A DNA stretch of 64,000 nucleotides from Hafnia paralvei ATCC 29927 (lineage in GTDB: Bacteria > Pseudomonadota > Gammaproteobacteria > Enterobacterales > Enterobacteriaceae): assembly GCF_001655005.1 (NCBI RefSeq), contig NZ_LXET01000046.1:186001-250000 (forward strand), read 5' to 3'. Position 1 is the stretch's first letter; the number at the start of each line of letters is the position of its first letter. Under the pieces are notes generated by a model. The model worked only from the letters and a program-made list of their open reading frames with translations. It did no database searches and was not told the DNA's origin. Positions 53,668-63,418 of the stretch are shown here, one piece after another. Both the position numbers and the translations under genes were made by a program.

Positions 53668-54474
53668 ATGACCTCTTCAATAGAAATAGAAAACATGGTT
53701 TTGACTCACATTGAGGCGGGCGTTCTCACGATCACCTTGAATCGTCCCGATCGTTTAAACAGCTTCAACGATGAAATGCACGGTCAGCTCAGCGCCGCAC
53801 TAAAAATGGCCGAACGAGATGAAAACGTGCGTTGCGTATTATTGACCGGTGCCGGTCGCGGCTTCTGCGCCGGGCAAGATCTTAACGATCGCAACGTCAG
53901 CGTGGAACAAGCTGCGCCCGATCTTGGCCTGTCTGTTGAACGTTTTTATAACCCGCTGATCCGCCGTATGACAGCCTTACCAAAGCCGATCGTTTGCGCC
54001 GTGAACGGCGTAGCTGCTGGGGCGGGAGCCGCCATTGCACTGGCCTGCGATATCGTCATTGCGAGCAACAACGCCAGTTTTATTCAGTCTTTTTGTCGTT
54101 TGGGCTTAGTTCCAGACTCAGGTGGAAGTTGGTTCCTCCCCCGTTTAGCGGGTCATGCTCGCGCCATGGGAATGGCGCTGTTAGGCGATAAAATCAGCGC
54201 CCAACAGGCGTTGGAGTGGGGAATGATCTGGCAGGTTGTCGAGTCTGAAGCGTTGGCCGCCCACACCCAAGAACTGGCTCAACGCCTTGCGACACAGCCG
54301 ACCTATGGTTTGGGGTTGATTAAAAAAGCGATGTACAGCGCCGCCACTAATACCCTAGATCAACAGCTCAATTTAGAACGCGATCTACAACGCCTTGGTG
54401 GACGCAGCGAAGATTACCGCGAAGGTGTAAGCGCCTTTTTCCAAAAACGTCAGCCTGAATTTAAGGGGAAATAA
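53668..54474 (+). CDS. paaG: Ring-1,2-epoxyphenylacetyl-CoA isomerase PaaG
   Basis: 268 aa from MTSSIEIEN; the frame is open upstream only inside paaF. Crotonase-fold isomerase that turns the epoxide into oxepin-CoA. Oxyanion-hole segments are CAGQDLNDR and GVAAGAGAAIALACD; the acidic residue is the Asp in LVPDSGGSWFLPR, as in PaaG. Length is close to the E. coli protein (262). It lies between paaF and paaH. Confidence 0.95.
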   Translation: MTSSIEIENMVLTHIEAGVLTITLNRPDRLNSFNDEMHGQLSAALKMAERDENVRCVLLTGAGRGFCAGQDLNDRNVSVEQAAPDLGLSVERFYNPLIRRMTALPKPIVCAVNGVAAGAGAAIALACDIVIASNNASFIQSFCRLGLVPDSGGSWFLPRLAGHARAMGMALLGDKISAQQALEWGMIWQVVESEALAAHTQELAQRLATQPTYGLGLIKKAMYSAATNTLDQQLNLERDLQRLGGRSEDYREGVSAFFQKRQPEFKGK

Positions 54475-54476
54475 GC

Positions 54477-56033
54477 ATGTCATCTTCTCTCCTTCAAGGC
54501 CCCGTTGCCGTTATTGGCGCAGGAACCATGGGAATCGGTATTGCTCAAGTAGCAGCCGCTGCAGGGCATAACGTGTTGCTGTTTGATGTCAATGTCGAAG
54601 CCTCAACGCGGGCACTTACCACATTGCAACAACGGCTACGCCAGCGCGTCGAGGCAGGCAAAGCCGATGCCAATTACACCGAACAATTGCTCGAACGCAT
54701 TCAGGTGGTTACCGCACTCTCTGAATTAGCACCATGCGCCTTGGCAATCGAAGCTATCGCCGAGCGTTTGGACGTTAAGCAAAGCCTATTCCGCGATCTA
54801 GAAGCGAGCTGTTCACAACAAACGTTATTTGCCAGTAATACCTCTTCGCTTTCGATTACCGCTATCGCCAGTGCGCTTAAACACCCACAGCGCATGGCAG
54901 GACTGCACTTCTTTAACCCCGTCCCAGTGATGAAGTTAGTTGAAATCGTGCGTGGGCTAGAAACAACGCAAGCAACGCTCAATCTATTACAGCAACTCGC
55001 TGTGGCATGGAAAAAGCAGCCGGTGATATGTCGGTCTGCCCCAGGTTTTATTGTTAACCGTGTAGCACGTCCTTTTTATGCAGAAACGCTCCGTGCGTTA
55101 GAGGAACAGGTTGCCTCTCCTGCCACGCTGGATGCTGCTTTGCGCGATGCCGGTGGATTTGCCATGGGCCCCTTGCAGCTCACCGATTTGATTGGCCAGG
55201 ACGTGAATTATGCAGTGACTGAATCGGTCTTTCGCGCCTTTGGCCATGACCCCCGTTTTCAACCCTCTTTAGTACAACAGGAATTAGTCAACGCGGGTCA
55301 CTTAGGGCGTAAAAGCGGTCGCGGATTTTACCGCTACGATAGCAGCTCGATACAAGAGTCGCCGGCGTTCTCCTGCATCGAAAACGGCTCTTTACCACAG
55401 CGAATTACCGCCCATGGATGCTGGTCTTCTCTGCCTCATTTTGCGGCGCTGTTGCAACAAAATGGGATCGCCATTGAAGAACAGAAAGAGAGTGCTGAAT
55501 CGGCTCCTTTTTTACGCCTCGATGAAGTTACATTTATGTTATCAAAAGGTAAATTAAGTTCTGAAGTTGCCGAAGAAATGAGAACACCAGTGGTTCAGTT
55601 CGATCTCTCCGCGAACTATCAGCAAGCGTCAGTCATCACCATCAGTGCGGCCAGCTGTAATACGGCTGCGCAGACTGCGTTAGTGATTCGCTTCTTACAG
55701 TCACTAGGCAAGAACGTAATTGTGCTGCCCGATTATCCGGCGCTGCTGACTTTACGTACCGTCGCCATGCTGTGTAACGAAGCGTTAGATGCCCTGAATA
55801 AAGGGATCGCTAGCGCTGCAGACCTCGATTTAGCTATGTGCCGTGGAGTGAATTATCCGCTCGGGCCACTGGCTTGGGGCCAACAACTCGGATGGCAGCA
55901 CATCCTCGCCACGTTAGAAAACCTAAATGCCTTCTATGCCGAGCCCCGCTACCGGCCAACATCGTTATTACGTCAATTAGCGGCGGGCTACGTTTCACTT
56001 TCTTTCTCGGCAACTCAGGATCTCATCCCATGA
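54477..56033 (+). CDS. paaH: 3-hydroxyadipyl-CoA dehydrogenase PaaH
   Basis: 518 aa NAD+-dependent 3-hydroxyacyl-CoA dehydrogenase. It oxidises 3-hydroxyadipyl-CoA to the 3-oxo form. The Rossmann motif is GAGTMGIGIAQVAAAAGH, followed by SNTSSLSITAIA and HFFNPVPVMKLVE (catalytic His). A second, C-terminal dehydrogenase domain ends with GVNYPLGPLAWGQQLGW. It is about 40 residues longer than E. coli PaaH (475), mostly in the linker between the two domains. The stop overlaps paaI (ATGA). Confidence 0.95.
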   Translation: MSSSLLQGPVAVIGAGTMGIGIAQVAAAAGHNVLLFDVNVEASTRALTTLQQRLRQRVEAGKADANYTEQLLERIQVVTALSELAPCALAIEAIAERLDVKQSLFRDLEASCSQQTLFASNTSSLSITAIASALKHPQRMAGLHFFNPVPVMKLVEIVRGLETTQATLNLLQQLAVAWKKQPVICRSAPGFIVNRVARPFYAETLRALEEQVASPATLDAALRDAGGFAMGPLQLTDLIGQDVNYAVTESVFRAFGHDPRFQPSLVQQELVNAGHLGRKSGRGFYRYDSSSIQESPAFSCIENGSLPQRITAHGCWSSLPHFAALLQQNGIAIEEQKESAESAPFLRLDEVTFMLSKGKLSSEVAEEMRTPVVQFDLSANYQQASVITISAASCNTAAQTALVIRFLQSLGKNVIVLPDYPALLTLRTVAMLCNEALDALNKGIASAADLDLAMCRGVNYPLGPLAWGQQLGWQHILATLENLNAFYAEPRYRPTSLLRQLAAGYVSLSFSATQDLIP

Positions 56034-56479
56034 ACGCTCTCTCTCCGGCTCAGTTGGCACAGCGTTGTGCCGAGCAGATGTTTACCCACGATACCTGCGC
56101 GCAGGCGATGGGGATGACCATCGACCGTGTCGACAGCGGCTTTGCTCAAGTCAGCATGACGATTATGCCAAATATGCTTAATGGGCATCAGACCTGTCAC
56201 GGCGGGCAGTTATTCAGCCTTGCCGACACCGCTTTTGCCTATGCATGTAACAGCCAAGGTCTTGCCGCCGTTGCTTCAGGATGCAGTATTGATTTCATCC
56301 GACCTGGCTTTAGCGGCGATCGTCTAACCGCCTGTGCAGAAGTGCGCCATCAAGGTAACAAAACCGGCCTATACGACGTTGAAATCAGAAATCAGGACGG
56401 CAAAACCATAGCGTGGTTCCGTGGTCGTGCACACCGTCTTGGGCATACCCTTTTAAAACTGCAAGGAGAACAGCCATGA
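56030..56479 (+). CDS. paaI: Hydroxyphenylacetyl-CoA thioesterase PaaI
   Basis: 149 aa hotdog thioesterase (E. coli 140). It removes dead-end hydroxyphenylacetyl-CoA and related thioesters. The signature is NGHQTCHGGQLFSLADTAF, with the Asp of LADTAF as catalytic residue, then PGFSGDRLTA. It is coupled by 4-nt ATGA overlaps to both paaH and paaJ. A longer frame upstream lies within paaH and is not real. Confidence 0.95.
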   Translation: MNALSPAQLAQRCAEQMFTHDTCAQAMGMTIDRVDSGFAQVSMTIMPNMLNGHQTCHGGQLFSLADTAFAYACNSQGLAAVASGCSIDFIRPGFSGDRLTACAEVRHQGNKTGLYDVEIRNQDGKTIAWFRGRAHRLGHTLLKLQGEQP

Positions 56480-57681
56480 GTCAGGCTTTTATCTGCGACG
56501 GCGTTCGCACCCCGATTGGCCGCTACGCCGGTGCGCTAGCGAATCTGCGCGCGGATGATTTGGCTGCAATCCCACTTCAGGCACTTATGGTCCGTTATCC
56601 GTCGCTAGATTGGACGTGCGTGGACGATGTGATCTTGGGCTGCGCTAATCAGGCGGGAGAAGATAACCGCAACGTAGCGCGTATGGCCGCATTATTAGCA
56701 GGTTTGCCAACGACGGTTTCCGGTACCACCATCAATAGACTATGCGGCTCTGGCCTTGATGCACTGGCGTTTGCGGCTCGCTGCATCAAAGCTGGCGATG
56801 CGCAGCTCATACTGGCTGGCGGTGCGGAATCGATGACTCGTGCACCGCTCGTGATGGGTAAGGCTGACAGTGCCTTCAGCCGCCAAGCACAGATTTTCGA
56901 TACTACTATTGGATGGCGTTTTGTTAATCCTCTGATGCAAGGCGCATTCGGGATCGATTCAATGCCGGAAACGGCCGAAAATGTCGCCGCACAGTTCAAT
57001 ATCAGCCGTGACGATCAGGACGCTTTTGCACTACGCAGCCAGCAACGTACGGCCATCGCTCAGGCTGCGGGCGTATTCGCTCAAGAAATTGTTCCTGTGA
57101 TCCTGAATGGGAAAAAAGGCACCGAGATTCGCTTCACTCAAGATGAACATCCACGTCCTGAAACCACGTTTGAACAACTGCAAAAACTAAAAACACCATT
57201 CCGAATGCCGGGCAGCGTGACTGCAGGCAATGCATCTGGAGTCAACGACGGCGCAGCGGCACTGATTGTGGCTTCCGAATCGATGGCGCATACGCAGGGG
57301 TTAACGCCGCGAGCACGTATCGTTGCAACCGCAACCTGTGGCGTAGAACCGCGCATTATGGGTATCGGCCCTCTTCCTGCCACACGCAAAGTCTTAGAGT
57401 TAGCGGGGTTGAGCCTTAACCAAATGGATGTGATTGAGCTAAATGAGGCTTTTGCCGCGCAGTCGCTAGCCGTCATGCGCCAGCTTGGTTTGCCTGATGA
57501 TGCCGAGCACGTAAACCCAAACGGTGGTGCCATTGCTCTGGGGCATCCTCTGGGCATGAGCGGAGCGCGTTTAGCGCTAGCAGCTACTTTTGAACTGGAA
57601 CGGCGCGGCGGTCGTTACGCTCTTTGCACTATGTGCATCGGCGTAGGGCAAGGCATCGCCATGATTATAGAGCGTGTCTGA
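56476..57681 (+). CDS. paaJ: 3-oxoadipyl-CoA / 3-oxo-5,6-dehydrosuberyl-CoA thiolase PaaJ
   Basis: 401 aa, the E. coli length. It cleaves 3-oxoadipyl-CoA to acetyl-CoA and succinyl-CoA and also acts on the 5,6-dehydrosuberyl intermediate. The nucleophile Cys is in INRLCGSGLDA, the catalytic His in GGAIALGHPLGMSG, and the second Cys in CTMCIGVGQG. It overlaps paaI by 4 nt. Confidence 0.96.
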   Translation: MSQAFICDGVRTPIGRYAGALANLRADDLAAIPLQALMVRYPSLDWTCVDDVILGCANQAGEDNRNVARMAALLAGLPTTVSGTTINRLCGSGLDALAFAARCIKAGDAQLILAGGAESMTRAPLVMGKADSAFSRQAQIFDTTIGWRFVNPLMQGAFGIDSMPETAENVAAQFNISRDDQDAFALRSQQRTAIAQAAGVFAQEIVPVILNGKKGTEIRFTQDEHPRPETTFEQLQKLKTPFRMPGSVTAGNASGVNDGAAALIVASESMAHTQGLTPRARIVATATCGVEPRIMGIGPLPATRKVLELAGLSLNQMDVIELNEAFAAQSLAVMRQLGLPDDAEHVNPNGGAIALGHPLGMSGARLALAATFELERRGGRYALCTMCIGVGQGIAMIIERV

Positions 57682-57761
57682 TCTCTCCCTCTCTGTTCCC
57701 TACAACTCAGAGTCTGCGAGAGCTATTCAATACTAATAATATGACGATTAGGAATGGCCAC

Positions 57762-59066
57762 ATGACTAACCCTTTACCGCACATTGACCCGATTGAATTT
57801 GCTTCATGTGATGAGATTCAAGCGCTACAGCTTGAGCGTATGAAATGGACGCTGCATCACGCCTATAACAATGTGCCGATGTACAAACGTAAATTTGACG
57901 CCGCTGGCGTTCACCCTGACGATTTCCAGCAGTTGAGCGATATTGCAAAATTTCCTTACACCACTAAACAGGATCTTCGTGACAACTATCCTTTCGACAC
58001 CTTTGCGGTGCCGATGGAACAAGTGGTACGCGTACATGCCTCATCAGGAACAACCGGACGCCCTACGGTGGTCGGTTATACCCAACAGGATATCGACAAC
58101 TGGGCGGATATTGTGGCTCGCAGCCTACGTTCGGCAGGTGCAACGGCGAAGGATAAAATACACGTTGCCTATGGCTATGGCTTATTTACCGGCGGTTTAG
58201 GGGCCCATTATGGTGCAGAACGTCTTGGAGCGACCGTGATCCCCATGTCCGGCGGGCAGACAGAAAAGCAGGCCCAGTTGATCCTCGATTTTAAACCTGA
58301 CGTGATTATGGTAACGCCGTCTTACTGCCTGACATTAATAGATGAACTCGAGCGAAAAATGGGTGGCGATGCGCGTGGCTGTTCCCTACGCTTAGGCATA
58401 TTTGGAGCTGAGCCTTGGACTGATTCTCTCCGCACTGAAATTGAAACCCGCATGGGTATTAAGGCACTTGATATTTATGGCCTCTCTGAGGTGATGGGAC
58501 CGGGCGTAGCGATGGAATGCGCCGAATATGCTGATGGCCCGACGATCTGGGAAGATCATTTCTACCCAGAGATCATCCATCCAGACAGCTGCCAAGTGTT
58601 ACCCGATGGCGAAGCTGGCGAGCTCGTCTTCACCACCCTGACCAAAGAAGCGATGCCGGTGATCCGCTACCGCACGCGAGATCTGACTCGCTTGCTGCCG
58701 GGAACCGCGCGTCACATGCGTCGGATGGATAAAATCACCGGTCGCTCCGACGACATGTTGATCATTCGCGGCGTCAACGTTTTCCCATCTCAGCTCGAAG
58801 AACAAATAATGAAATTCCGCGAGCTATCGCCACATTATCAGTTGGAAGTCACTCGCAAAGGTAATCTGGATAACCTTTCGGTGAAAGTTGAGCTGAAGGA
58901 ACCGAACGTACTCAATCACGATCAACGGTGCGATATCTGCCATCAACTCCGCCATCATATCAAATCGATGGTCGGCGTAAGTACACAGGTGAGCATCGTT
59001 AACTGCGGTGATATTCCGCGTTCGGAAGGAAAAGCAGTGCGCGTTGTAGATTGCCGCCAGCGCTGA
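57762..59066 (+). CDS. paaK: Phenylacetate-CoA ligase
   Basis: 434 aa (E. coli 437). It activates phenylacetate to phenylacetyl-CoA with ATP, the entry step. Motifs: P-loop SSGTTGRPTVVGYT, YGLSEVMGPG, YRTRDLTRLLPGTA and the C-terminal RSDDMLIIRGVNVFPSQ. ATG 57762 has AGGA 9 nt upstream; another ATG seven codons earlier is possible. It lies 80 nt after paaJ. A hairpin follows before paaX. Confidence 0.97.
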   Translation: MTNPLPHIDPIEFASCDEIQALQLERMKWTLHHAYNNVPMYKRKFDAAGVHPDDFQQLSDIAKFPYTTKQDLRDNYPFDTFAVPMEQVVRVHASSGTTGRPTVVGYTQQDIDNWADIVARSLRSAGATAKDKIHVAYGYGLFTGGLGAHYGAERLGATVIPMSGGQTEKQAQLILDFKPDVIMVTPSYCLTLIDELERKMGGDARGCSLRLGIFGAEPWTDSLRTEIETRMGIKALDIYGLSEVMGPGVAMECAEYADGPTIWEDHFYPEIIHPDSCQVLPDGEAGELVFTTLTKEAMPVIRYRTRDLTRLLPGTARHMRRMDKITGRSDDMLIIRGVNVFPSQLEEQIMKFRELSPHYQLEVTRKGNLDNLSVKVELKEPNVLNHDQRCDICHQLRHHIKSMVGVSTQVSIVNCGDIPRSEGKAVRVVDCRQR

Positions 59067-59075
59067 GTGATGATG

Positions 59076-59103
59076 CTCAGCTCCTCGAGTTTGAGGGGCT
59101 GAG
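59076..59103 (+). terminator. Hairpin between paaK and paaX
   Basis: CTCAGCTCCTC pairs with GAGGGGCTGAG (one T-G wobble) around a 6-nt loop. AGATTATC follows, with no T-run, so termination may be partial. It separates the catabolic operon from paaXY. Confidence 0.5.
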
Positions 59104-59181
59104 AGATTATCAATCGCGCCACAATTTTTCATCCGGTTATGCTACTGTGATGACACATCAAATACTGGCCGGTGGAAAATA

Positions 59182-60123
59182 ATGGAACATAAAATTGACG
59201 AATTTATCCGTCATGCGCTGGATGCTCAGCCGATCAGCGGCACCTCTCTAATTATCTCTCTTTATGGTGATGCGCTGAGCCATCGAGGGGGAGAGGTCTG
59301 GTTAGGGAGCCTGAGTGCATTACTCGAACCGCTAGGCTTTGGTGATCGCTTTGTCCGTACCTCGGTTTTTCGCCTGCAAAAAGAGGGCTGGCTAGACGTT
59401 GAGAAAATAGGCCGCCGTAGCTACTACCGAGTAACGGAGCGCGGCATGAATCAATTTCGCCACGCCGAAAGTAAAATCTATCTGAGTGAACAGCCCGCGT
59501 GGGACGGTCAGTGGGATCTATTGTTGCTCGAGATGGCGAGTAAAACCGAGCGTGCGAGGCTGAAAAAAGCGCTGAGCTGGCTCGGTTTTGGCCAAATGAA
59601 CGCAACGCTGATGGCCGCACCTGCACGTGAGCAAAATGACGTTCCCGCCATGTTAGGGGAGCTAAACGCCAGCGAATCTACCATTTATTTCCGCGCTGAT
59701 TATCCCTATAACCGCTCAGAGCAAAGCCTCAAAGAACTGGTTTCAACCAGTTGGTCCTTGAACGAAGTGGCTGAGTATTATCACGAATTTATTACTTCGT
59801 TCCGTCCATTAATGGCTCTGCTTCGCGACGCAACAGAAGAGGAACTCACGCCGGAACGCTGTTTCCAACTGCGACTGCTGCTGATCCACTACTATCGCCG
59901 CGTGGTGCTTAAAGATCCTTTATTGCCAGATGCCCTTTTGCCCAATCAATGGGAAGGCCAAATTGCGCGCAACCTGTGTATTAATATTTATCAACGTGTT
60001 GACTCTCAGGCTACTCGCTATGTGAGTGAAAAAACAGAAACGACAATCGGTGAACTTCCCCAGCCTGCCGCAGCCTATTACCGCCGCTTTGGCGGACTGC
60101 CGCGAGAAAACTCTACACTCTGA
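59182..60123 (+). CDS. paaX: Phenylacetate pathway repressor PaaX
   Basis: 313 aa (E. coli 316). Winged-helix repressor of the PaaX family that binds phenylacetyl-CoA and then leaves the paa promoters. The N-terminal DNA-binding segment has SGTSLIISLYGD, followed by RTSVFRLQKEGWLDV and RRSYYRVTERGMNQF. The central and C-terminal PaaX domains are present to full length. Its own operator candidates lie at 49193-49236. paaY follows after 12 nt. Confidence 0.96.
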   Translation: MEHKIDEFIRHALDAQPISGTSLIISLYGDALSHRGGEVWLGSLSALLEPLGFGDRFVRTSVFRLQKEGWLDVEKIGRRSYYRVTERGMNQFRHAESKIYLSEQPAWDGQWDLLLLEMASKTERARLKKALSWLGFGQMNATLMAAPAREQNDVPAMLGELNASESTIYFRADYPYNRSEQSLKELVSTSWSLNEVAEYYHEFITSFRPLMALLRDATEEELTPERCFQLRLLLIHYYRRVVLKDPLLPDALLPNQWEGQIARNLCINIYQRVDSQATRYVSEKTETTIGELPQPAAAYYRRFGGLPRENSTL

Positions 60124-60135
60124 GGAGAAAGAATA

Positions 60136-60732
60136 ATGCCCGTGTATCAGATTGATGGCCTTACCCCCGTCGTCGACGCCAGCAGTTTCGTTCACCCGAC
60201 AGCGGTGCTGATTGGTGATGTGATTATCGGAAAACGCGTCTACATCGGGCCAAATGCCAGTTTGCGCGGCGACTTCGGCCGCATCGTAGTGCAAGACGGC
60301 GCGAATATTCAAGATAACTGCGTGATGCACGGTTTTCCCCAACAGGATACCGTCGTAGAAGAAGATGGGCATATTGGTCACGGCGCAATTTTGCATGGTT
60401 GCCGAATTCGACGTAATGCACTGGTTGGTATGAATGCGGTGGTCATGGATGGCGCCGATATCGGTGAGAATACCATTGTCGGTGCTGCCGCATTTGTCAA
60501 AGCCGCCGCAAAATTTGATGGCAATAAGCTGGTCGTCGGCAGCCCTGCCCGCGTGGTGCGAGAACTCGGTGAACAGGAGCTAAGTTGGAAACGTGCGGGA
60601 ACGCGTGAATATCAAGATCTGGTTATTCGATGCCAAGAAACATTGCGGGAAGTCGCGCCGCTGTGTGAAGAAGAACCCGATAGAAAGCGCTTGAGCTTTA
60701 GCGGCGATGTTGTGCCCAAAGGGCAAATTTAA
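60136..60732 (+). CDS. paaY: PaaY, gamma-carbonic-anhydrase-like thioesterase
   Basis: 198 aa (E. coli 196). Left-handed beta-helix protein of hexapeptide repeats (for example VIGKRVYIGPNASLRGDFGRIVVQ in pieces). Metal-binding histidines appear in CVMHGF and IGHGAILHGC. PaaY is reported as a thioesterase that clears inhibitory CoA adducts. It forms a paaXY unit. An inverted repeat spans its stop codon. Confidence 0.95.
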   Translation: MPVYQIDGLTPVVDASSFVHPTAVLIGDVIIGKRVYIGPNASLRGDFGRIVVQDGANIQDNCVMHGFPQQDTVVEEDGHIGHGAILHGCRIRRNALVGMNAVVMDGADIGENTIVGAAAFVKAAAKFDGNKLVVGSPARVVRELGEQELSWKRAGTREYQDLVIRCQETLREVAPLCEEEPDRKRLSFSGDVVPKGQI

Positions 60733-60739
60733 CATCGCC
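60703..60739 (+). terminator. Hairpin at the end of paaY
   Basis: GGCGATGTT and AACATCGCC form a 9-bp stem enclosing a second GCCC/GGGC stem. The structure spans the stop codon and has no T-run. It may act as a transcript end or stabiliser. Confidence 0.45.
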
Positions 60740-60823
60740 AATTGCGAACAGGCTTAAACGCAATAGTGCCAAGCCTGAATACAAGATAATGGCAGCTGAG
60801 CCCTAACACATACCTCTGCACCA

Positions 60824-63406
60824 TTATGGCAATGTCTTCCCGATGTCCGGCCATTCGCTGAGCGGCATCGGTCGAGCAAAATAATATCCTTGGGCTTTTT
60901 GACATCCCATTGCCTGTAATTTATCCGCAACCTCAGCCGTTTCCACACCTTCAGCCACCAGCGGAACATTAAAACCATCGGCAAGGCGGATGACTGCCGA
61001 GACAATTGACTCATTGCGACTGTCTTCCAGCACGTCGCTAACAAAATCTTTATCAATCTTTAAGGTATCAAACTCAAGTTTGTGTAGATAAGAGAGGCTA
61101 GAGAAGCCAGAACCAAAATCATCAATCGATATAGAAACGCCCATTCCACGAATTGTTCTAATTGTGGTTGTCAGAATTTCGGTTTCTTTCATCATACTGG
61201 TTTCAGTAATCTCAATGGAAATATTGTGTGGTGCAACGTTGTGGCGTGCCAGCGTGCTAAACAGCGTATGAATAAAGTCGCGTTGCATCAGCTGTATTAA
61301 CGAAATATTGATATGCACTTTGAAGTCGCTTGGCCACTCGCCGCCACTCAGCTTTTGGCTTATCTGCGCGCAGGCACTTTCAATCACCCAAGCGCCTAGC
61401 GGAACAATGAATCCGGTATCTTCCGCCAACGGAATAAACAGATCGGGGCCAACCATGCCAAGCTCAGCATTTCTCCAACGAATAAGACATTCGGCGCCTG
61501 TAATATTGCGCGTGGTTAAACTCACAATGGGTTGGAATACCAAGAAAAACTCGTTCAGCGACAGGGCACTCTTCAAATGACGCAGCATATTGATATTACG
61601 GATTTCCTCAGCACGAATATCTGAGTGGAACAACATGCTGTAGCCATTACCTTTACTGCGAGCGAATTTGAATGCGATATGCGCATCCATAATACTTTCG
61701 TTAAGATTCTCTGGACTCATCACGTCATGAACGAAGCCCGTATTCCCTGCATAAACTTGTCCATCAGTGTCGTGCTCGGTATCCATCCCTCTAAAGAAAC
61801 GCTCGAATTTGTGCTGCTCGGATACACAGAAATCCTGTGTTTTTATTCCCGGATAGCAAATAATAAAACGTTCGTCAGCGTCTCTAGCCAGCCAAGTTCC
61901 AACAGGTAAAATAGTTTGTAGGTCATGGATAAAACGTAAAACAAAATCTTTACCGTATCTGCGACCTAAACTACTGGTGATAGTGTTGAAGTTGCTCAGT
62001 CCGACAATCGCCAGTAAACCAATCGTAAAATCACTCCGCTCTTCATAGCATTCACGCAGCTTGCCTTGTAATCCTCTACGCGTCATCAGCTTAGTTTCTT
62101 CATCGATATTAAGCTGTTCCTCAAGTTTAAGGAACATACCTTCTAACTCATCTGACATTTGCATAAAGGAAGAGTTGAGCACTCTGATTTCAGAAAATTG
62201 TGCCTGACTATTGAGCTGCGGCTTCCACTTTCTTCGCGCAATCAACGGTGCCTGTCGGGCAATATCTAATATCGGGTTGGTTACCATCGTGAGCAACTTC
62301 ACCGCAATCAAGGTACCCACAGCAAAAATGATAAAGGAGAGAATAATAGTGATAATACGGTTACTGCGAAGGTCGCCGGTTAAATCATCCTGAGCCGACA
62401 GAATCACAATACGCCAGCCTGGCAAATTGAGGTTATTGCCTACAGGCATAACTTTTCCGAAAAACATCGAGCCATTAGACTCTATTCTCTCCACGTCACT
62501 CGGGCTATTTTGAAGTATTTTCACCGTTGACTTAATCAGCGGATCGCTTGAGTCCATCACCGAAAGCAGTCCACCGCCTTCTTGATCGGCAATACCAAAA
62601 GAAGTGTCAGAGATAAGAAAATCGTCTTTAGAGGACGCGATGATCTGATTAGAACCGTTCACAATGAAAATAACGTTGTTTTCATTCTCAGTAAGTTCCA
62701 TCAGGTAGCGACTAAATCGACTCAGCCGCAGATCGCTAGAGATAACACCAATATAATGGTTATTTTTATCATAGGCCGGCGAGCTGTAAGAAATACTAAT
62801 ACCGCTGTCTGAATTGAAATCGCGATAGGCTTTTGTCCATGTCGCTTTCTTGCTTTCATTGACGTAGGAGAACCACGGCCTACGGCTAACGTCGTAATTA
62901 GCAATGCTTTCTCTAGGCGCCTCACTTTGCGATAACCCATTGTAAAAATTTAGTTTTCCTTTGGTTTCTCGCGACTTTAGAATTAAATATTCTTTATCTG
63001 TAACATTATTCCTACCAACACTGATATAGTGACCATCCTTCGTTCCCAGCGCCACCATACTCAGATATTTATCGCCCGAAAAAATTTGCCCCATGGTTTG
63101 TAGCAGCATGCTTTTAATGACGGGCATTTGATCGTTTGGATCACTAAAATCCATCGCCTTGAGCGAAGTTGCTACCGCAGCATTAGATTGCTTGGGCACA
63201 TTGATATAGTGCTCAAGCATGCTTTTAACCGTTTCACCTTTTGACGTAATCACCTTCTCGCTCATACGGTTGAGAGCATGATTCTCCTGCTGAAATTGGA
63301 GATACAGGATAAATATGACCATAAACGTCGTAAAAAAAACGAACACGGATAGGACGATAGTTTTGAGGGAATAGTTCTCTATAAACGCCAATTTATTTTT
63401 TATCAT
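60824..63406 (-). CDS. Cache-degenerate GGDEF-EAL cyclic di-GMP phosphodiesterase
   Basis: 860 aa inner-membrane protein. A first helix (about 15-37), a periplasmic dCache-like sensor (about 40-350, with DVSRRPWF), a second helix (about 357-380), a HAMP-like linker, a GGDEF-like domain and an EAL domain follow in order. The GGDEF signature is DADERF, so cyclase activity is unlikely. The EAL domain keeps ECLIRW, the Asn in INISLIQL, EITETSM, IDDFGSGFSSL, KIDKDFV and VAEGVET, so phosphodiesterase activity is likely. It starts 12 nt after a GGDEF gene on the same strand, a likely opposing pair. The Cache ligand is unknown. Confidence 0.93.
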   Translation of the reverse strand: MIKNKLAFIENYSLKTIVLSVFVFFTTFMVIFILYLQFQQENHALNRMSEKVITSKGETVKSMLEHYINVPKQSNAAVATSLKAMDFSDPNDQMPVIKSMLLQTMGQIFSGDKYLSMVALGTKDGHYISVGRNNVTDKEYLILKSRETKGKLNFYNGLSQSEAPRESIANYDVSRRPWFSYVNESKKATWTKAYRDFNSDSGISISYSSPAYDKNNHYIGVISSDLRLSRFSRYLMELTENENNVIFIVNGSNQIIASSKDDFLISDTSFGIADQEGGGLLSVMDSSDPLIKSTVKILQNSPSDVERIESNGSMFFGKVMPVGNNLNLPGWRIVILSAQDDLTGDLRSNRIITIILSFIIFAVGTLIAVKLLTMVTNPILDIARQAPLIARRKWKPQLNSQAQFSEIRVLNSSFMQMSDELEGMFLKLEEQLNIDEETKLMTRRGLQGKLRECYEERSDFTIGLLAIVGLSNFNTITSSLGRRYGKDFVLRFIHDLQTILPVGTWLARDADERFIICYPGIKTQDFCVSEQHKFERFFRGMDTEHDTDGQVYAGNTGFVHDVMSPENLNESIMDAHIAFKFARSKGNGYSMLFHSDIRAEEIRNINMLRHLKSALSLNEFFLVFQPIVSLTTRNITGAECLIRWRNAELGMVGPDLFIPLAEDTGFIVPLGAWVIESACAQISQKLSGGEWPSDFKVHINISLIQLMQRDFIHTLFSTLARHNVAPHNISIEITETSMMKETEILTTTIRTIRGMGVSISIDDFGSGFSSLSYLHKLEFDTLKIDKDFVSDVLEDSRNESIVSAVIRLADGFNVPLVAEGVETAEVADKLQAMGCQKAQGYYFARPMPLSEWPDIGKTLP

Positions 63407-63418
63407 GCAAACTAATGC

